Assembly (NCBI GenBank): GCA_945957335.1
Contig: CAMFLJ010000059.1
Coordinates: 1-14,692, forward strand
Origin: an uncultured Actinomycetes bacterium
GTDB taxonomy: Bacteria; Actinomycetota; Acidimicrobiia; Acidimicrobiales; Acidimicrobilacustridaceae
DNA: 14,692 nt
Direction: 5' to 3'
Of the stretch, positions 5,481-13,232 are shown one piece after another. Positions within the stretch are counted from its first letter, which is position 1. The number at the start of each line of letters is the position of its first letter. The position numbers and the translations under genes are program-made. Below the pieces are notes generated by a model. It had not been told where the DNA came from. It saw nothing but the letters and a program-made list of their open reading frames with translations, and did not search any database.

Positions 5481-7121
5481 ATGTCGCGTTCCGTCCGCCT
5501 CCGGCCCTGGCAGAAAGAGGCCCTCGAGCGCCTCTCGGCCACCGATCGGCCGGACTTCCTCGCCGTGGCCACCCCGGGGGCCGGCAAGACCACCTTCGCC
5601 CTCACCGCCGCGGTGCAGCACCTGGTGGCCCACCCCGAGCGGCGGGTCGTTGTCGTCGCCCCCACCCAGCACCTCAAGCACCAGTGGGCCCGGGCGGCGG
5701 GCCGGTTCGACCTGCACCTCGAGCCGCAGTGGTCGGTGCGCGACGGGCGCCTGCCCGACGACATGCACGGCATCATCGTCACCTACCAGCAGGTGGCGAT
5801 GCAGGCCCGGGCCCTTCGGGGGATGGCCCACGACGCCTTCGTGGTGTTCGACGAGCTCCACCACGCCGGCGAGGACCGGGCCTGGGGCGACAGCGTGCGC
5901 GAGGCCTTCGAGCCGGCCGCCCGGCGCCTGGCCATCTCCGGCACGCCGTTCCGCTCCGACACCGCCGCCATCCCCTTCGTCGCCTACGACGACTTCGGCC
6001 AGGCCCACGCCGACTACGAGTACGGCTACGGCGACGCCCTCCACGACGGCGGCGTCGTCCGCCCCGTCTACTTCCCGCGGATCGACGGCCACATGGAGTG
6101 GGTGGGGCCTGACGGCACCCAGTACGCCCACACCTTCGACGACGCCCTCGACCATGCCCGCTCCGGCCAGCGCCTGCGCACCGCGCTGAGCCTCTCGGGC
6201 GAGTGGCTCCCCGCCGTGCTCGACCAGGCCCACGTGCAGCTCCAGGCCATCCGGGCGGTGCAGCCCCACGCCGGCGGGCTGGTCATCGCCATGGACCAGG
6301 ACCACGCCCGCGGCATCGTCGAGCTGCTGCGCCGCCGTCACGGCGTGCACGCCACCCTCGTGGTGAGCGACGACCCCTCGGCCTCGGCCCGCATCGAGCA
6401 CTTCGCCGAGGGCGACCAGCCGTGGATCGTCGCCGTGCGCATGGTGTCCGAGGGCGTCGACATCCCGCGGCTGCGGGTGGGCGTGTTCGCCACCAACACC
6501 GTGACCGAGCTGTTCTTCCGACAGGCCACCGGGCGCCTCGTGCGCTGGACACGCGGCCTCCGCAGCCAGAAGGCCTTCTTCTTCATCCCCGACGACCCCC
6601 GCCTGCGTCACTTCGCCGCCGGCATCGCCGAGCAGCGCCGGCACTCGTTGCGCCGCAGGGACGACGACGAGCGCGGCACCGGCGAGGACGCCCTCGACGA
6701 GCTGCCCGGCACCGAGCCCCAGGAGGAGCAGCTTTCGCTGTTCTCCGTGCTCTCGGCGGTGGCGCTGGGCGACCCGTTCGAGCCCGAGTGGGTGGCCGAC
6801 GACCACGACGTCGACTGGGGTGACGACGGGGTCGATGACGACGACGACCCCGAGCTCACGATCACGTTGGCCCCGCCGCCGCGCCCCGGCGCGGGCGGAC
6901 CGGGCTCGACCCACCACCGCACCCGCCGCGAGCACAAGGCCCACCTGCGCGAGGAGAACGCCGACTGGGCCCGCGACCTCGTGCGGGTCACCGGGCTCAG
7001 CCACGCCCAGGTGAACTCCGAGCTCAACCGGCTGTCGGGCGTGGGCAAGGTGTCGGAGGCCACCGTCGAGCAGCTCGAGCGCCGCCTGCAGGCCGCGGAG
7101 ACCTGGTTCCGGCGGCTCTGA
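5481..7121 (+). CDS. Superfamily 2 DEAD/DEAH-box helicase
   Basis: Cytoplasmic SF2 helicase or translocase of 546 residues. Motifs in order: a Q-motif-like RLRPWQKEAL at 6-15; Walker A ATPGAGKT at 30-37; Walker B with DELHH at 124-128; motif III SGTPFR at 153-158; a C-terminal RecA lobe with VRMVSEGVDIP; and motif VI QATGRLVRW at 348-356 (the usual QxxGRxxR form). After the core come a very acidic stretch at 440-458 and a helical C-terminal domain (about 485-546). The RPWQ start, short core and DELHH box resemble RadD/XPB/type III-restriction-like helicases, but I cannot assign a subfamily. No nuclease, methylase or defence gene adjoins it, so a general DNA or RNA repair role is the default guess. 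Convergent with the SDR gene, 15 bases apart. Confidence 0.92.
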   Translation: MSRSVRLRPWQKEALERLSATDRPDFLAVATPGAGKTTFALTAAVQHLVAHPERRVVVVAPTQHLKHQWARAAGRFDLHLEPQWSVRDGRLPDDMHGIIVTYQQVAMQARALRGMAHDAFVVFDELHHAGEDRAWGDSVREAFEPAARRLAISGTPFRSDTAAIPFVAYDDFGQAHADYEYGYGDALHDGGVVRPVYFPRIDGHMEWVGPDGTQYAHTFDDALDHARSGQRLRTALSLSGEWLPAVLDQAHVQLQAIRAVQPHAGGLVIAMDQDHARGIVELLRRRHGVHATLVVSDDPSASARIEHFAEGDQPWIVAVRMVSEGVDIPRLRVGVFATNTVTELFFRQATGRLVRWTRGLRSQKAFFFIPDDPRLRHFAAGIAEQRRHSLRRRDDDERGTGEDALDELPGTEPQEEQLSLFSVLSAVALGDPFEPEWVADDHDVDWGDDGVDDDDDPELTITLAPPPRPGAGGPGSTHHRTRREHKAHLREENADWARDLVRVTGLSHAQVNSELNRLSGVGKVSEATVEQLERRLQAAETWFRRL

Positions 7122-7127
7122 CCGCCG
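7110..7127 (+). terminator. Small hairpin at helicase stop codon
   Basis: CGGCGG-CTCTGA-CCGCCG is a 6-bp stem whose loop contains the helicase stop codon, within the 15-base gap to the convergent SDR gene. Low confidence. Confidence 0.3.
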
Positions 7128-7136
7128 ACGCCTGGC

Positions 7137-7892
<756 letters not shown>

Positions 7893-7931
7893 CGTGCCCC
7901 CTCGTGGCCCGCCCCCTGCGGGCCCTGGCGC

Positions 7932-7937
7932 ACGCTA
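7932..7937 (-). promoter_or_regulatory. Candidate -10 box for SDR gene
   Basis: TAGCGT on the minus strand lies 39 bases upstream of ATG 7892, leaving a leader that contains the Shine-Dalgarno. The left arm of the inverted repeat (7954-7970) overlaps where its -35 should be. Confidence 0.4.
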
Positions 7938-7953
7938 CCGCCGACGGAGACCG

Positions 7954-8005
7954 CGAAAGGTGGCTCACCTCGTACAGCCGGCCGCGCCAGGTGAGCCAGC
8001 TTTCG
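7954..8005. repeat. 17-bp inverted repeat between SDR and Cys-rich protein genes
   Basis: The left arm 7954-7970 (CGAAAGGTGGCTCACCT) and right arm 7989-8005 (AGGTGAGCCAGCTTTCG) match as inverted copies at 16 of 17 positions around an 18-base spacer. Each arm is itself close to a palindrome AGGTG-NNN-CACCT (exact on the left, one mismatch on the right). The two sub-site centres, 7964 and 7995, are 31 bp apart, nearly three helical turns. It lies upstream of the predicted -10 of the SDR gene, so a two-site operator is more likely than a terminator. Confidence 0.7.
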
Positions 8006-8050
8006 GGGAGGCACGCGTCCTCCGACCCGTCACGCGGGCCGTGGGCGGGT

Positions 8051-8056
8051 CAGACT
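8051..8056 (+). promoter_or_regulatory. Candidate -10 box, leaderless Cys-rich protein gene
   Basis: CAGACT ends six bases before ATG 8063, with no Shine-Dalgarno. First base departs from TANNNT. Confidence 0.35.
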
Positions 8057-8062
8057 CACACG

Positions 8063-8872
8063 ATGGCCGCCGAGCCCACTGCCCCGCACGACGACGAGGC
8101 CCTGCGGGTCGCCCTCACATCGACGGTGCGCCAGGCGTTCTTCGCCGCGCAGCTCGCGCCGCCCTCGAGCGACCCCGACGCGGCGGTGCAGTCGCTGTGG
8201 ATCACCCTCGAGTCGCTCATGGTCGACCACCTGGCGCCGCCCCGCGGTGACGAGCGCGAGCGCGAGCCGGTGCCGGTGGCCTCCTGGTGGCGGCGCCTGC
8301 TGACCACCGCGGTGACCCATGCCTTCGTGCTCGGCGGCAGGTTCGTGACCCAGGACGAGGTGGTGGACGCGGCGTGGGCGGCGGCGGAGCGCTCGGCCGC
8401 CGGCCGCCTCTGGCACACCCGTCGCCCGCCGGGCCAGGGTGCCATCGTGCTCGAGGTGCACACCGCCCTGCTGCGCCTCGACGCCACCAACGGTGCCGGG
8501 GCGACGCCGGGGCCCGAGGACGCCGCCGCCCTCCTCGACCTCGTGGCCCTCGCCACGGTGGGCGCGGTGCTGGCCGACGCCGTCAAGGCCGATCCCGACG
8601 ACCCCGACGAGGGCCCGGCCGGATCACGTCGGCCGCGGTGGGCCACCGACCCGGCCCGGGTGGCCGCCGCCTTCGGGATCCCCGACGTCAACCTGGTGGC
8701 CGTCACCCGCGACGAGTGGGTGTGCGACGAGTGCGGGTGCGCGTTCACCGGCCGGGTCGAGAGCGGGATCGCCTACCCGGACCGCATGGCGCCGGTGGGC
8801 CGCCAGGGCCCGTGCGACGCCAGCACCTCCTGTGCCTGCCACGCCGCGCCCCTGCAGCGCCGGGTGCGCTGA
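8063..8872 (+). CDS. Unrecognised protein with Cys-rich C-terminal putative zinc ribbon
   Basis: Hypothetical protein of 269 residues that I cannot assign to a family. No signal peptide or membrane helix is apparent. Residues 1-200 are Ala-rich and largely helical in character, with ASWWRRLLTTAVTHAFVLGG and a segment DAAALLDLVALATVGAVLADAV. A Pro/Asp-rich link follows. The last 50 residues hold six Cys and a His: Cys221-x2-Cys224-x-Cys226, then Cys251, Cys257, Cys259 and His260. That spacing suggests one or two zinc sites or a metal cluster. ATG 8063 is the first codon after a -10-like box; the frame is open upstream to 7904 but that would run through the inverted repeat. Codon use matches neighbours. 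It forms its own unit ending at a strong hairpin. Confidence 0.8.
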   Translation: MAAEPTAPHDDEALRVALTSTVRQAFFAAQLAPPSSDPDAAVQSLWITLESLMVDHLAPPRGDEREREPVPVASWWRRLLTTAVTHAFVLGGRFVTQDEVVDAAWAAAERSAAGRLWHTRRPPGQGAIVLEVHTALLRLDATNGAGATPGPEDAAALLDLVALATVGAVLADAVKADPDDPDEGPAGSRRPRWATDPARVAAAFGIPDVNLVAVTRDEWVCDECGCAFTGRVESGIAYPDRMAPVGRQGPCDASTSCACHAAPLQRRVR

Positions 8873-8884
8873 GGCCGGGCGCGC

Positions 8885-8912
8885 CGAGGGCGGCGCCGCA
8901 GCGCCGCCCTCG
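8885..8912. terminator. Bidirectional terminator between convergent genes
   Basis: A perfect 12-bp stem (8885-8896 with 8901-8912) and CGCA loop lies between the Cys-rich protein stop (8872) and the convergent ketosteroid isomerase stop (8931). No T-run. Confidence 0.75.
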
Positions 8913-8930
8913 TGGTCGTGCCGAGCCGGG

Positions 8931-9305
8931 TCAGGCGTCGGGGTCGGCCTCGCCGTCGGGGTAGGCCCGCATCGAGGTGATCAGCCCGGCGTCGTCGAAG
9001 GTCATGACGTCGGTGGAGGTCATCTTGATGGCGGTGCCGCCGAGGTCGATGTCGATCCGGAACTGGAACGCGACCTCGTTGCCCACCACGCACGCCGGCC
9101 CGATTCGGGTCATCACCGGGGTGACGCCGTGGTCGGTGGAGTAGAAGGCGCGCAGGGCGTCCTTGCCCTCCTTGCGAGGCGTGCCCACCGGGTCCTCGAT
9201 CCAGGCGTCGTCGGCGAAGAGGGCGACGATGCCCTCGTGGTCGCCAGCGGTGAGCATCTCGACGTAGCGGTCGCAGACCGAGACGATGTGGGTGCGGTCG
9301 GCCAT
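8931..9305 (-). CDS. Ketosteroid isomerase (delta5-3-ketosteroid isomerase family)
   Basis: NTF2/SnoaL-fold protein of 124 residues that keeps the full active site of bacterial ketosteroid isomerase. Tyr14 (in DRYVEML), Asp38 (in IEDPVG) and Asp99 (in TSTDVMTF) fall at exactly the numbers of the classical Comamonas testosteroni enzyme. The stretch AGDHEGIVALFADDAWIEDP is very close to that enzyme as I remember it. Known members move a double bond from delta-5 to delta-4 in 3-ketosteroids using Asp38 as base and Tyr14/Asp99 as oxyanion hole. The start lies five bases after the stop of the alcohol dehydrogenase gene, so the two form one transcript and probably one pathway. Substrate could be a steroid or another beta,gamma-unsaturated ketone. 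Activity itself is inferred. Confidence 0.9.
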   Translation of the reverse strand: MADRTHIVSVCDRYVEMLTAGDHEGIVALFADDAWIEDPVGTPRKEGKDALRAFYSTDHGVTPVMTRIGPACVVGNEVAFQFRIDIDLGGTAIKMTSTDVMTFDDAGLITSMRAYPDGEADPDA

Positions 9306-9310
9306 GTCGA

Positions 9311-10459
9311 TCAGTCGCCGTAGATGATGACGCCGCGGATGTTCTTGCCGTCCCGCATGTCCTGGTAGCCCTGGTTGATCTCGTCGAGGGTGTAGGTGCG
9401 GGTGACGAGCTCGTCGAGCTTCAGCTGGCCGCTCCGGTAGAGGCCGAGCAGCTTGGGGATGTCGTAGCGGGGGTTGGCCGAGCCGAAGATCGTGCCGACC
9501 AGCTGCTTCTGCTGCATGGCGAAGTCGAAGAGGTTGAGGGTGACGTCGTTGTCGTTCATGTTCGCCACCGAGGTGAACACGAGGCGGCCGCCCTTGGAGA
9601 CCATGCCCATGTAGCTGCCGAGGTCGGCGCCCTTGCCCTCGCCGACGGTGACGATGATCTTGTCGGCGTTGCGGCCCCAGGTGAGCTCGCCGAGGAGGGC
9701 CTGGCACTCCTCGACGGTGGCCGCGGTGTGGGTGGCGCCGAACTTCTGGGCCTGCTCGCGCTTGAACTCGACCGGGTCGAGGGCGATGACGTGGCGGGCG
9801 CCGGCCATGGCCGCGCCCTGCACCGCGTTCATGCCGACGCCGCCGGTGCCGATGACGACGACGGTGTCGCCGGTGGTGACCTCGCCGGCGTAGGTGGCCG
9901 AGCCCCAGCCGGTGGTGACGCCGCAGGCCACGAGGCAGGCCTTGTCGAGGGGCAGGTCGGGCTCGACCTTGACCAGCGAGTTGATGTTGACCACCGAGTG
10001 CTCGGCGAAGGTGCCGAGGCAGGTCATGGTGGCGAGGTCCTCGCCGCCGAGGGTGTGGTGGCGCACGGTTCCGTCGGCCTGGCGGCCCGACAGCAGGTAG
10101 GCGCCGTTGTCGCACAGGTTCTGGTGGCCGCTGGCGCAGGAGGGGCAGCGGCCGCACGAGGGCACGAAGGAGGTGACGACGTGGTCGCCGACGGCCAGCT
10201 CGGTGACCCCGGGGCCGACCTCGACGACGACGCCGGCGCCCTCGTGGCCCATGATGATCGGGTACTGGCGCCAGCCGAGCATCTCGAGGATGGCCGGGTC
10301 CATGGCCATGTCGCCGGTGACCATGTGCTCGTCGGAGTGGCACATGCCGCTGGCGCTGAACTTCACCAGCACCTCGTTGGCCTTGGGCGGGTCGAGCTCG
10401 ATCTCCTCGACGACGTACTCGGTGTGCGGCGCGTACAGGACGGCGGCCCTGGTCCTCAT
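9311..10459 (-). CDS. NDMA-dependent type zinc alcohol dehydrogenase
   Basis: Medium-chain zinc alcohol dehydrogenase of 382 residues. Catalytic zinc ligands Cys40, His72 and Glu73 (GHEGAGV) and the structural zinc Cys102, Cys105, Cys108 and Cys116 are present. The nucleotide site is GTGGVGMNAVQGA. The start RAAVLYAPHTEYVVEEIEL and end DEINQGYQDMRDGKNIRGVI match the family annotated as NDMA-dependent alcohol dehydrogenase (TIGR03989 type). That family tends to occur in mycofactocin-producing actinobacteria and holds its NAD tightly. I recall M. tuberculosis AdhB (Rv0761c) as a relative. An insert of about 12 residues (MAMDPAILEMLG) precedes the His72 loop. ATG 10459 follows GGGGGAA. It heads the two-gene unit with the ketosteroid isomerase and is divergent from the flavoenzyme-P450 unit. 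Confidence 0.93.
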   Translation of the reverse strand: MRTRAAVLYAPHTEYVVEEIELDPPKANEVLVKFSASGMCHSDEHMVTGDMAMDPAILEMLGWRQYPIIMGHEGAGVVVEVGPGVTELAVGDHVVTSFVPSCGRCPSCASGHQNLCDNGAYLLSGRQADGTVRHHTLGGEDLATMTCLGTFAEHSVVNINSLVKVEPDLPLDKACLVACGVTTGWGSATYAGEVTTGDTVVVIGTGGVGMNAVQGAAMAGARHVIALDPVEFKREQAQKFGATHTAATVEECQALLGELTWGRNADKIIVTVGEGKGADLGSYMGMVSKGGRLVFTSVANMNDNDVTLNLFDFAMQQKQLVGTIFGSANPRYDIPKLLGLYRSGQLKLDELVTRTYTLDEINQGYQDMRDGKNIRGVIIYGD

Positions 10460-10507
10460 CGGATTCCCCCAGTGAGCGAAGCGGCCACGGCCCTCGTGGC
10501 GTCGGTC

Positions 10508-10513
10508 ACCCTA
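10508..10513 (-). promoter_or_regulatory. Candidate -10 box for ADH-isomerase unit
   Basis: TAGGGT on the minus strand lies 48 bases upstream of ATG 10459, leaving a leader with the Shine-Dalgarno. The layout is the same as for the SDR gene. Confidence 0.4.
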
Positions 10514-10610
10514 CGCCCCCGTGACCTCGCGCGGCGCGTCGGGAGGGGCTCGGCGGCGTCGGTCCGCGGTGCGTCGGCCGTGGCGGCGACGATGGCGGTG
10601 GAGCACGACG

Positions 10611-10643
10611 TGATACGTTGCACAGCGATGTAGCCATCTTGTG
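10611..10643 (+). promoter_or_regulatory. Candidate extended -10 and adjoining imperfect palindrome for flavoenzyme-P450 unit
   Basis: TGA-TACGTT (10611-10619) is an extended -10 about 77 bases before ATG 10696. Next to it, CACA-gc-GATG-tagc-CATC-t-TGTG (10621-10643) is a near-symmetric inverted repeat at the predicted transcription start, well placed for a repressor. The rest of the 236-bp divergent region shows nothing I can name. Confidence 0.35.
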
Positions 10644-10695
10644 TCGCACGTCGGTCGACGACCCGGCCCGGCGGCGGCGCACCAGGGGAGGACCC

Positions 10696-11823
10696 ATGAG
10701 CACACCCATCGCCGAGCGCCTCGGGATCGAGTTCCCGATCTTCGCCTTCTCCCACTGCCGCGACGTCGTCGCCGCAGTGACCAACGCCGGTGGCTACGGC
10801 GTGCTCGGCGCCCTGGCCTACGGGCCCGAGCGCCTCGAGATGGAGCTCAACTGGATCGACGAGCACGTCGGCGGCAAGCCCTACGGCGTCGACTTCGCCA
10901 TGCCGGTGAACTACATCGGCAAGGGCGGCGGCGAGGACGCCAGCTTCGCCAACCTCGACGCCATGATCCCCCAGGAGCACCGCGACTTCGTCGAGTCGCT
11001 CCTCGCCCGCTACGACGTGCCCCACCTGCCCGACGAGGCCGACGAGCACGCCCCGGTGGCGGCGGCCGGCCTCGGCGTCGACGAGATGGGCCCGAACCAG
11101 GTCGAGGTCTGCCTGGCCCACCCCAACGTCAACATGATCGTGAACGCGCTCGGCCCGCCCCCGCAGTACGTGGTCGAGCGGGCCCACGAGGCCGGCATCC
11201 TCGTGGGCGGCCTCACCGGTTCGGCGGTGCACGCCGAGCGCCAGGTGGCGATCGGCGTCGATGTCATCGTCGCCCAGGGCACCGAGGCCGGTGGCCACTG
11301 CGGCGAGATCTCCACCATGGTGCTGGTGCCCGAGGTCGTCGACGCCATCGGCCCCGACGTGCCCGTGCTCGCCGCCGGCGGCATCGCCACCGGCCGCCAG
11401 ATGGCGGCTGCCCTGGCCCTCGGCGCCCAGGGCGTGTGGACCGGCTCGATGTGGCTCACCACCACCGAGGCCGACACCAACCCCGACGCCCTCGACAACA
11501 TGCTGGCCGCCACCTCCCGCGACACCGTCCGCTCCCGGGCCATGACCGGCAAGCCCGCCCGCCAGCTGCGCACCGCCTGGACCGACGCCTTCGAGGCCGC
11601 CGACTCGCCCGGCACGCTGCCGATGCCGCTGCAGGGCATCCTCCACAACGAGGCCGGGCGCCGCACCCAGCGGGTGCACGCCAAGGACCTCATCGGCTTC
11701 CCGGTGGGCCAGATCGTCGGCCGCCTCAACAAGGTCCGCCCCAGCCGCGACCTCGTGCTCGAGATGGTCGAGGAGTGGATCGAGACGACCGAGAAGCTCA
11801 ATGCCATGCTGGCGGGCGACTGA
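10696..11823 (+). CDS. Nitronate monooxygenase/NPD-family FMN oxidoreductase
   Basis: FMN-dependent TIM-barrel protein of 375 residues in the 2-nitropropane dioxygenase family. Signatures: ERLGIEFPIFAFSHCRDVVAAVTNAGGYGVLGA at the start, GTEAGGHCG at 195-203 with His201 at the family's catalytic position, and the phosphate-binding LAAGGIATG at 225-233 followed by GVWTGSMWL. Members include nitronate monooxygenases, enoyl reductases and IpdC-like enzymes of steroid ring degradation, so the substrate is open. An actinobacterial subfamily begins with the same FAFSHCRDVV segment. ATG 10696 is chosen over an upstream in-frame ATG (10618) because GGAGG at 10687-10691 precedes it and the family starts there. 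It leads a transcript with the P450. Confidence 0.9.
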   Translation: MSTPIAERLGIEFPIFAFSHCRDVVAAVTNAGGYGVLGALAYGPERLEMELNWIDEHVGGKPYGVDFAMPVNYIGKGGGEDASFANLDAMIPQEHRDFVESLLARYDVPHLPDEADEHAPVAAAGLGVDEMGPNQVEVCLAHPNVNMIVNALGPPPQYVVERAHEAGILVGGLTGSAVHAERQVAIGVDVIVAQGTEAGGHCGEISTMVLVPEVVDAIGPDVPVLAAGGIATGRQMAAALALGAQGVWTGSMWLTTTEADTNPDALDNMLAATSRDTVRSRAMTGKPARQLRTAWTDAFEAADSPGTLPMPLQGILHNEAGRRTQRVHAKDLIGFPVGQIVGRLNKVRPSRDLVLEMVEEWIETTEKLNAMLAGD

Positions 11824-11905
11824 GGCCCCGGCCCAGCCCCACCGACGCGCCCACCGGCCCCGCCGAACCGCACCGCACCGACCCGCACCGCGCCAGGAGA
11901 TCCCG

Positions 11906-13144
11906 ATGTCCGACACCACCGTCGACGCCCCCGAGCTGCACGACCCGCGCACCTACGACCACGGCGTGCCCTACGAGTACTACCGCTGGCTGCGCGACAA
12001 CGACCCCGTCGCCCACATGGACCACCCCCACTACCCGCAGGGGTACTGGGCCGTCACCCGGTTCGAGGACGTCCAGCACGTGTCGCGCGACGCGGCCACG
12101 TTCCGCAACGCCCCCGACCCGTTCCTCGACGACGGCACCATGGCGCCGGGCGACGACGGCGGCGGCAACACCGAGCTGCTCATCAGCAAGGACGCGCCCG
12201 ACCACATCAAGCTGCGCAAGCTCATCAACAAGGGCTTCACGCCCCGTCGCGTGGCCGACCTCTCCGACCGCCTGCGCGAGCGCACCGACTCGATCATCGA
12301 CGGCCTCGCCGACCGCCAGAGCTGCGACCTCGTGCACGACCTGGCCCTGTGGCTGCCCCTGCACGTGATCGCCGACATGGTCGGCGTCCCCGAGCAGGAC
12401 CGCAAGCAGGTCTTCGACTGGACCGAGCTGACCTTCGGCTTCGATCCCGACGTCACGCCCGAGCAGCGGGCCCAGGCCATGACCGAGATGTTCATGTACG
12501 CCGACGGCCTGGCCTCCGAGCGCGAGAACGACCCTCGCGACGACCTCATGAGCGTGCTGCTCGAGGCCGAGGTCGACGGCGAGAAGCTCACCAAGTTCCA
12601 GATCGAGGTGTTCTTCATGCTGCTGCAGAACGCCGGCAGCGAGACCACCCGCAACCTGATCACCACCGGCACCCTCGCCCTGCTGGAGCACCCCGACCAG
12701 CTCGAGTGGCTCCGGAACAACCTCGACCAGCTCCCCAGCGCCATCGAGGAGCTCCTGCGCTACGTCACGCCGGTGATTCACTTCACCCGCACGCCCTCGG
12801 TCGACACCGAGCTGGGCGGGCGCCAGATCAAGGCCGGTGAGCGGGTGCTGATGGTCTACGCGTCGGCCAACCGCGACGAGCGGGCCTTCGACCGGCCCGA
12901 CGAGCTCGACCTCACCCGCACGCCGAACGACCACGTGGCCTTCGGTGCCGGCGGCCCGCACTTCTGCCTGGGTGCCAACCTCGCCCGCCTCGAGGCCCGG
13001 ATCATGTTCGAGCAGATCCTCACCCGCTTCGAGGGCCTGCGCGTCGACGGCGACCCGGCCACCTTCCCCCGGGTCAACTCCAACCTGATCGACGGCTTCG
13101 CCGAGCTGCCCATCGCCTGGGACCGCATCGCCCCGGCCGGCTGA
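11906..13144 (+). CDS. Cytochrome P450
   Basis: Soluble bacterial cytochrome P450 monooxygenase of 412 residues. The I-helix oxygen-activation motif is AGSETT at 243-248, the K-helix ExxR is Glu282-Leu-Leu-Arg285, and the heme loop is FGAGGPHFCLG at 346-356 with Cys354 as the thiolate ligand. The general shape (NAGSETTRN, EHPDQLEWL, GANLARLEARIMFEQ) resembles actinobacterial sterol and terpenoid P450s such as the CYP125/CYP142/CYP123 groups, but subfamily and substrate need a search. No ferredoxin or ferredoxin reductase gene adjoins it. ATG 11906 follows AGGAGA by five bases. The 82-base gap from the flavoenzyme gene has no hairpin, so the two are likely cotranscribed, and a strong terminator follows. 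Confidence 0.95.
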   Translation: MSDTTVDAPELHDPRTYDHGVPYEYYRWLRDNDPVAHMDHPHYPQGYWAVTRFEDVQHVSRDAATFRNAPDPFLDDGTMAPGDDGGGNTELLISKDAPDHIKLRKLINKGFTPRRVADLSDRLRERTDSIIDGLADRQSCDLVHDLALWLPLHVIADMVGVPEQDRKQVFDWTELTFGFDPDVTPEQRAQAMTEMFMYADGLASERENDPRDDLMSVLLEAEVDGEKLTKFQIEVFFMLLQNAGSETTRNLITTGTLALLEHPDQLEWLRNNLDQLPSAIEELLRYVTPVIHFTRTPSVDTELGGRQIKAGERVLMVYASANRDERAFDRPDELDLTRTPNDHVAFGAGGPHFCLGANLARLEARIMFEQILTRFEGLRVDGDPATFPRVNSNLIDGFAELPIAWDRIAPAG

Positions 13145-13164
13145 CCGGAGCGGACGTGACGAGA

Positions 13165-13194
13165 GAGGGCCGGGGCCTCACGGCCCCGGCCCTC
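13165..13194. terminator. Strong bidirectional terminator after P450
   Basis: A perfect 13-bp GC-rich stem (13165-13177 with 13182-13194) with TCAC loop lies 20 bases after the P450 stop and before the convergent YceI stop. No T-run. Confidence 0.8.
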
Positions 13195-13232
13195 GTCGTG
13201 TCGGTCGCGGCCCGTCGGGCCGGAGGGTGGGC

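Noticed and set aside
6798..6854. GAC repeats as a microsatellite
   Set aside because: They encode the acidic linker of the helicase in frame with mixed codons, so they are coding low complexity.
5241..7004. 587-residue open frame on the minus strand
   Set aside because: It is antisense to the helicase, which carries all SF2 motifs; the antisense protein is Val/Gly/His-rich with no recognisable domain.
5481..7121. Helicase as part of a defence system
   Set aside because: No nuclease, methyltransferase, Argonaute, toxin or other defence partner lies on either side; neighbours are a cell-wall enzyme and an SDR.
7954..8005. The large inverted repeat as a transcription terminator
   Set aside because: It lies upstream of both divergent genes and before the SDR -10, so no transcript from a visible gene would end there.
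11867..11891. ACCGC-like tandem repeats between flavoenzyme and P450 genes
   Set aside because: Only about four imperfect units of a C-rich leader; nothing suggests a function or a CRISPR-like array.
10456..11952. 498-residue open frame on the minus strand
   Set aside because: It is antisense to the NPD-family flavoenzyme gene and shows no family motif.
10641..12368. 575-residue open frame on the plus strand overlapping two genes
   Set aside because: Arg/Pro/His-rich translation in an alternative frame of the flavoenzyme and P450 genes; no plausible start signal.
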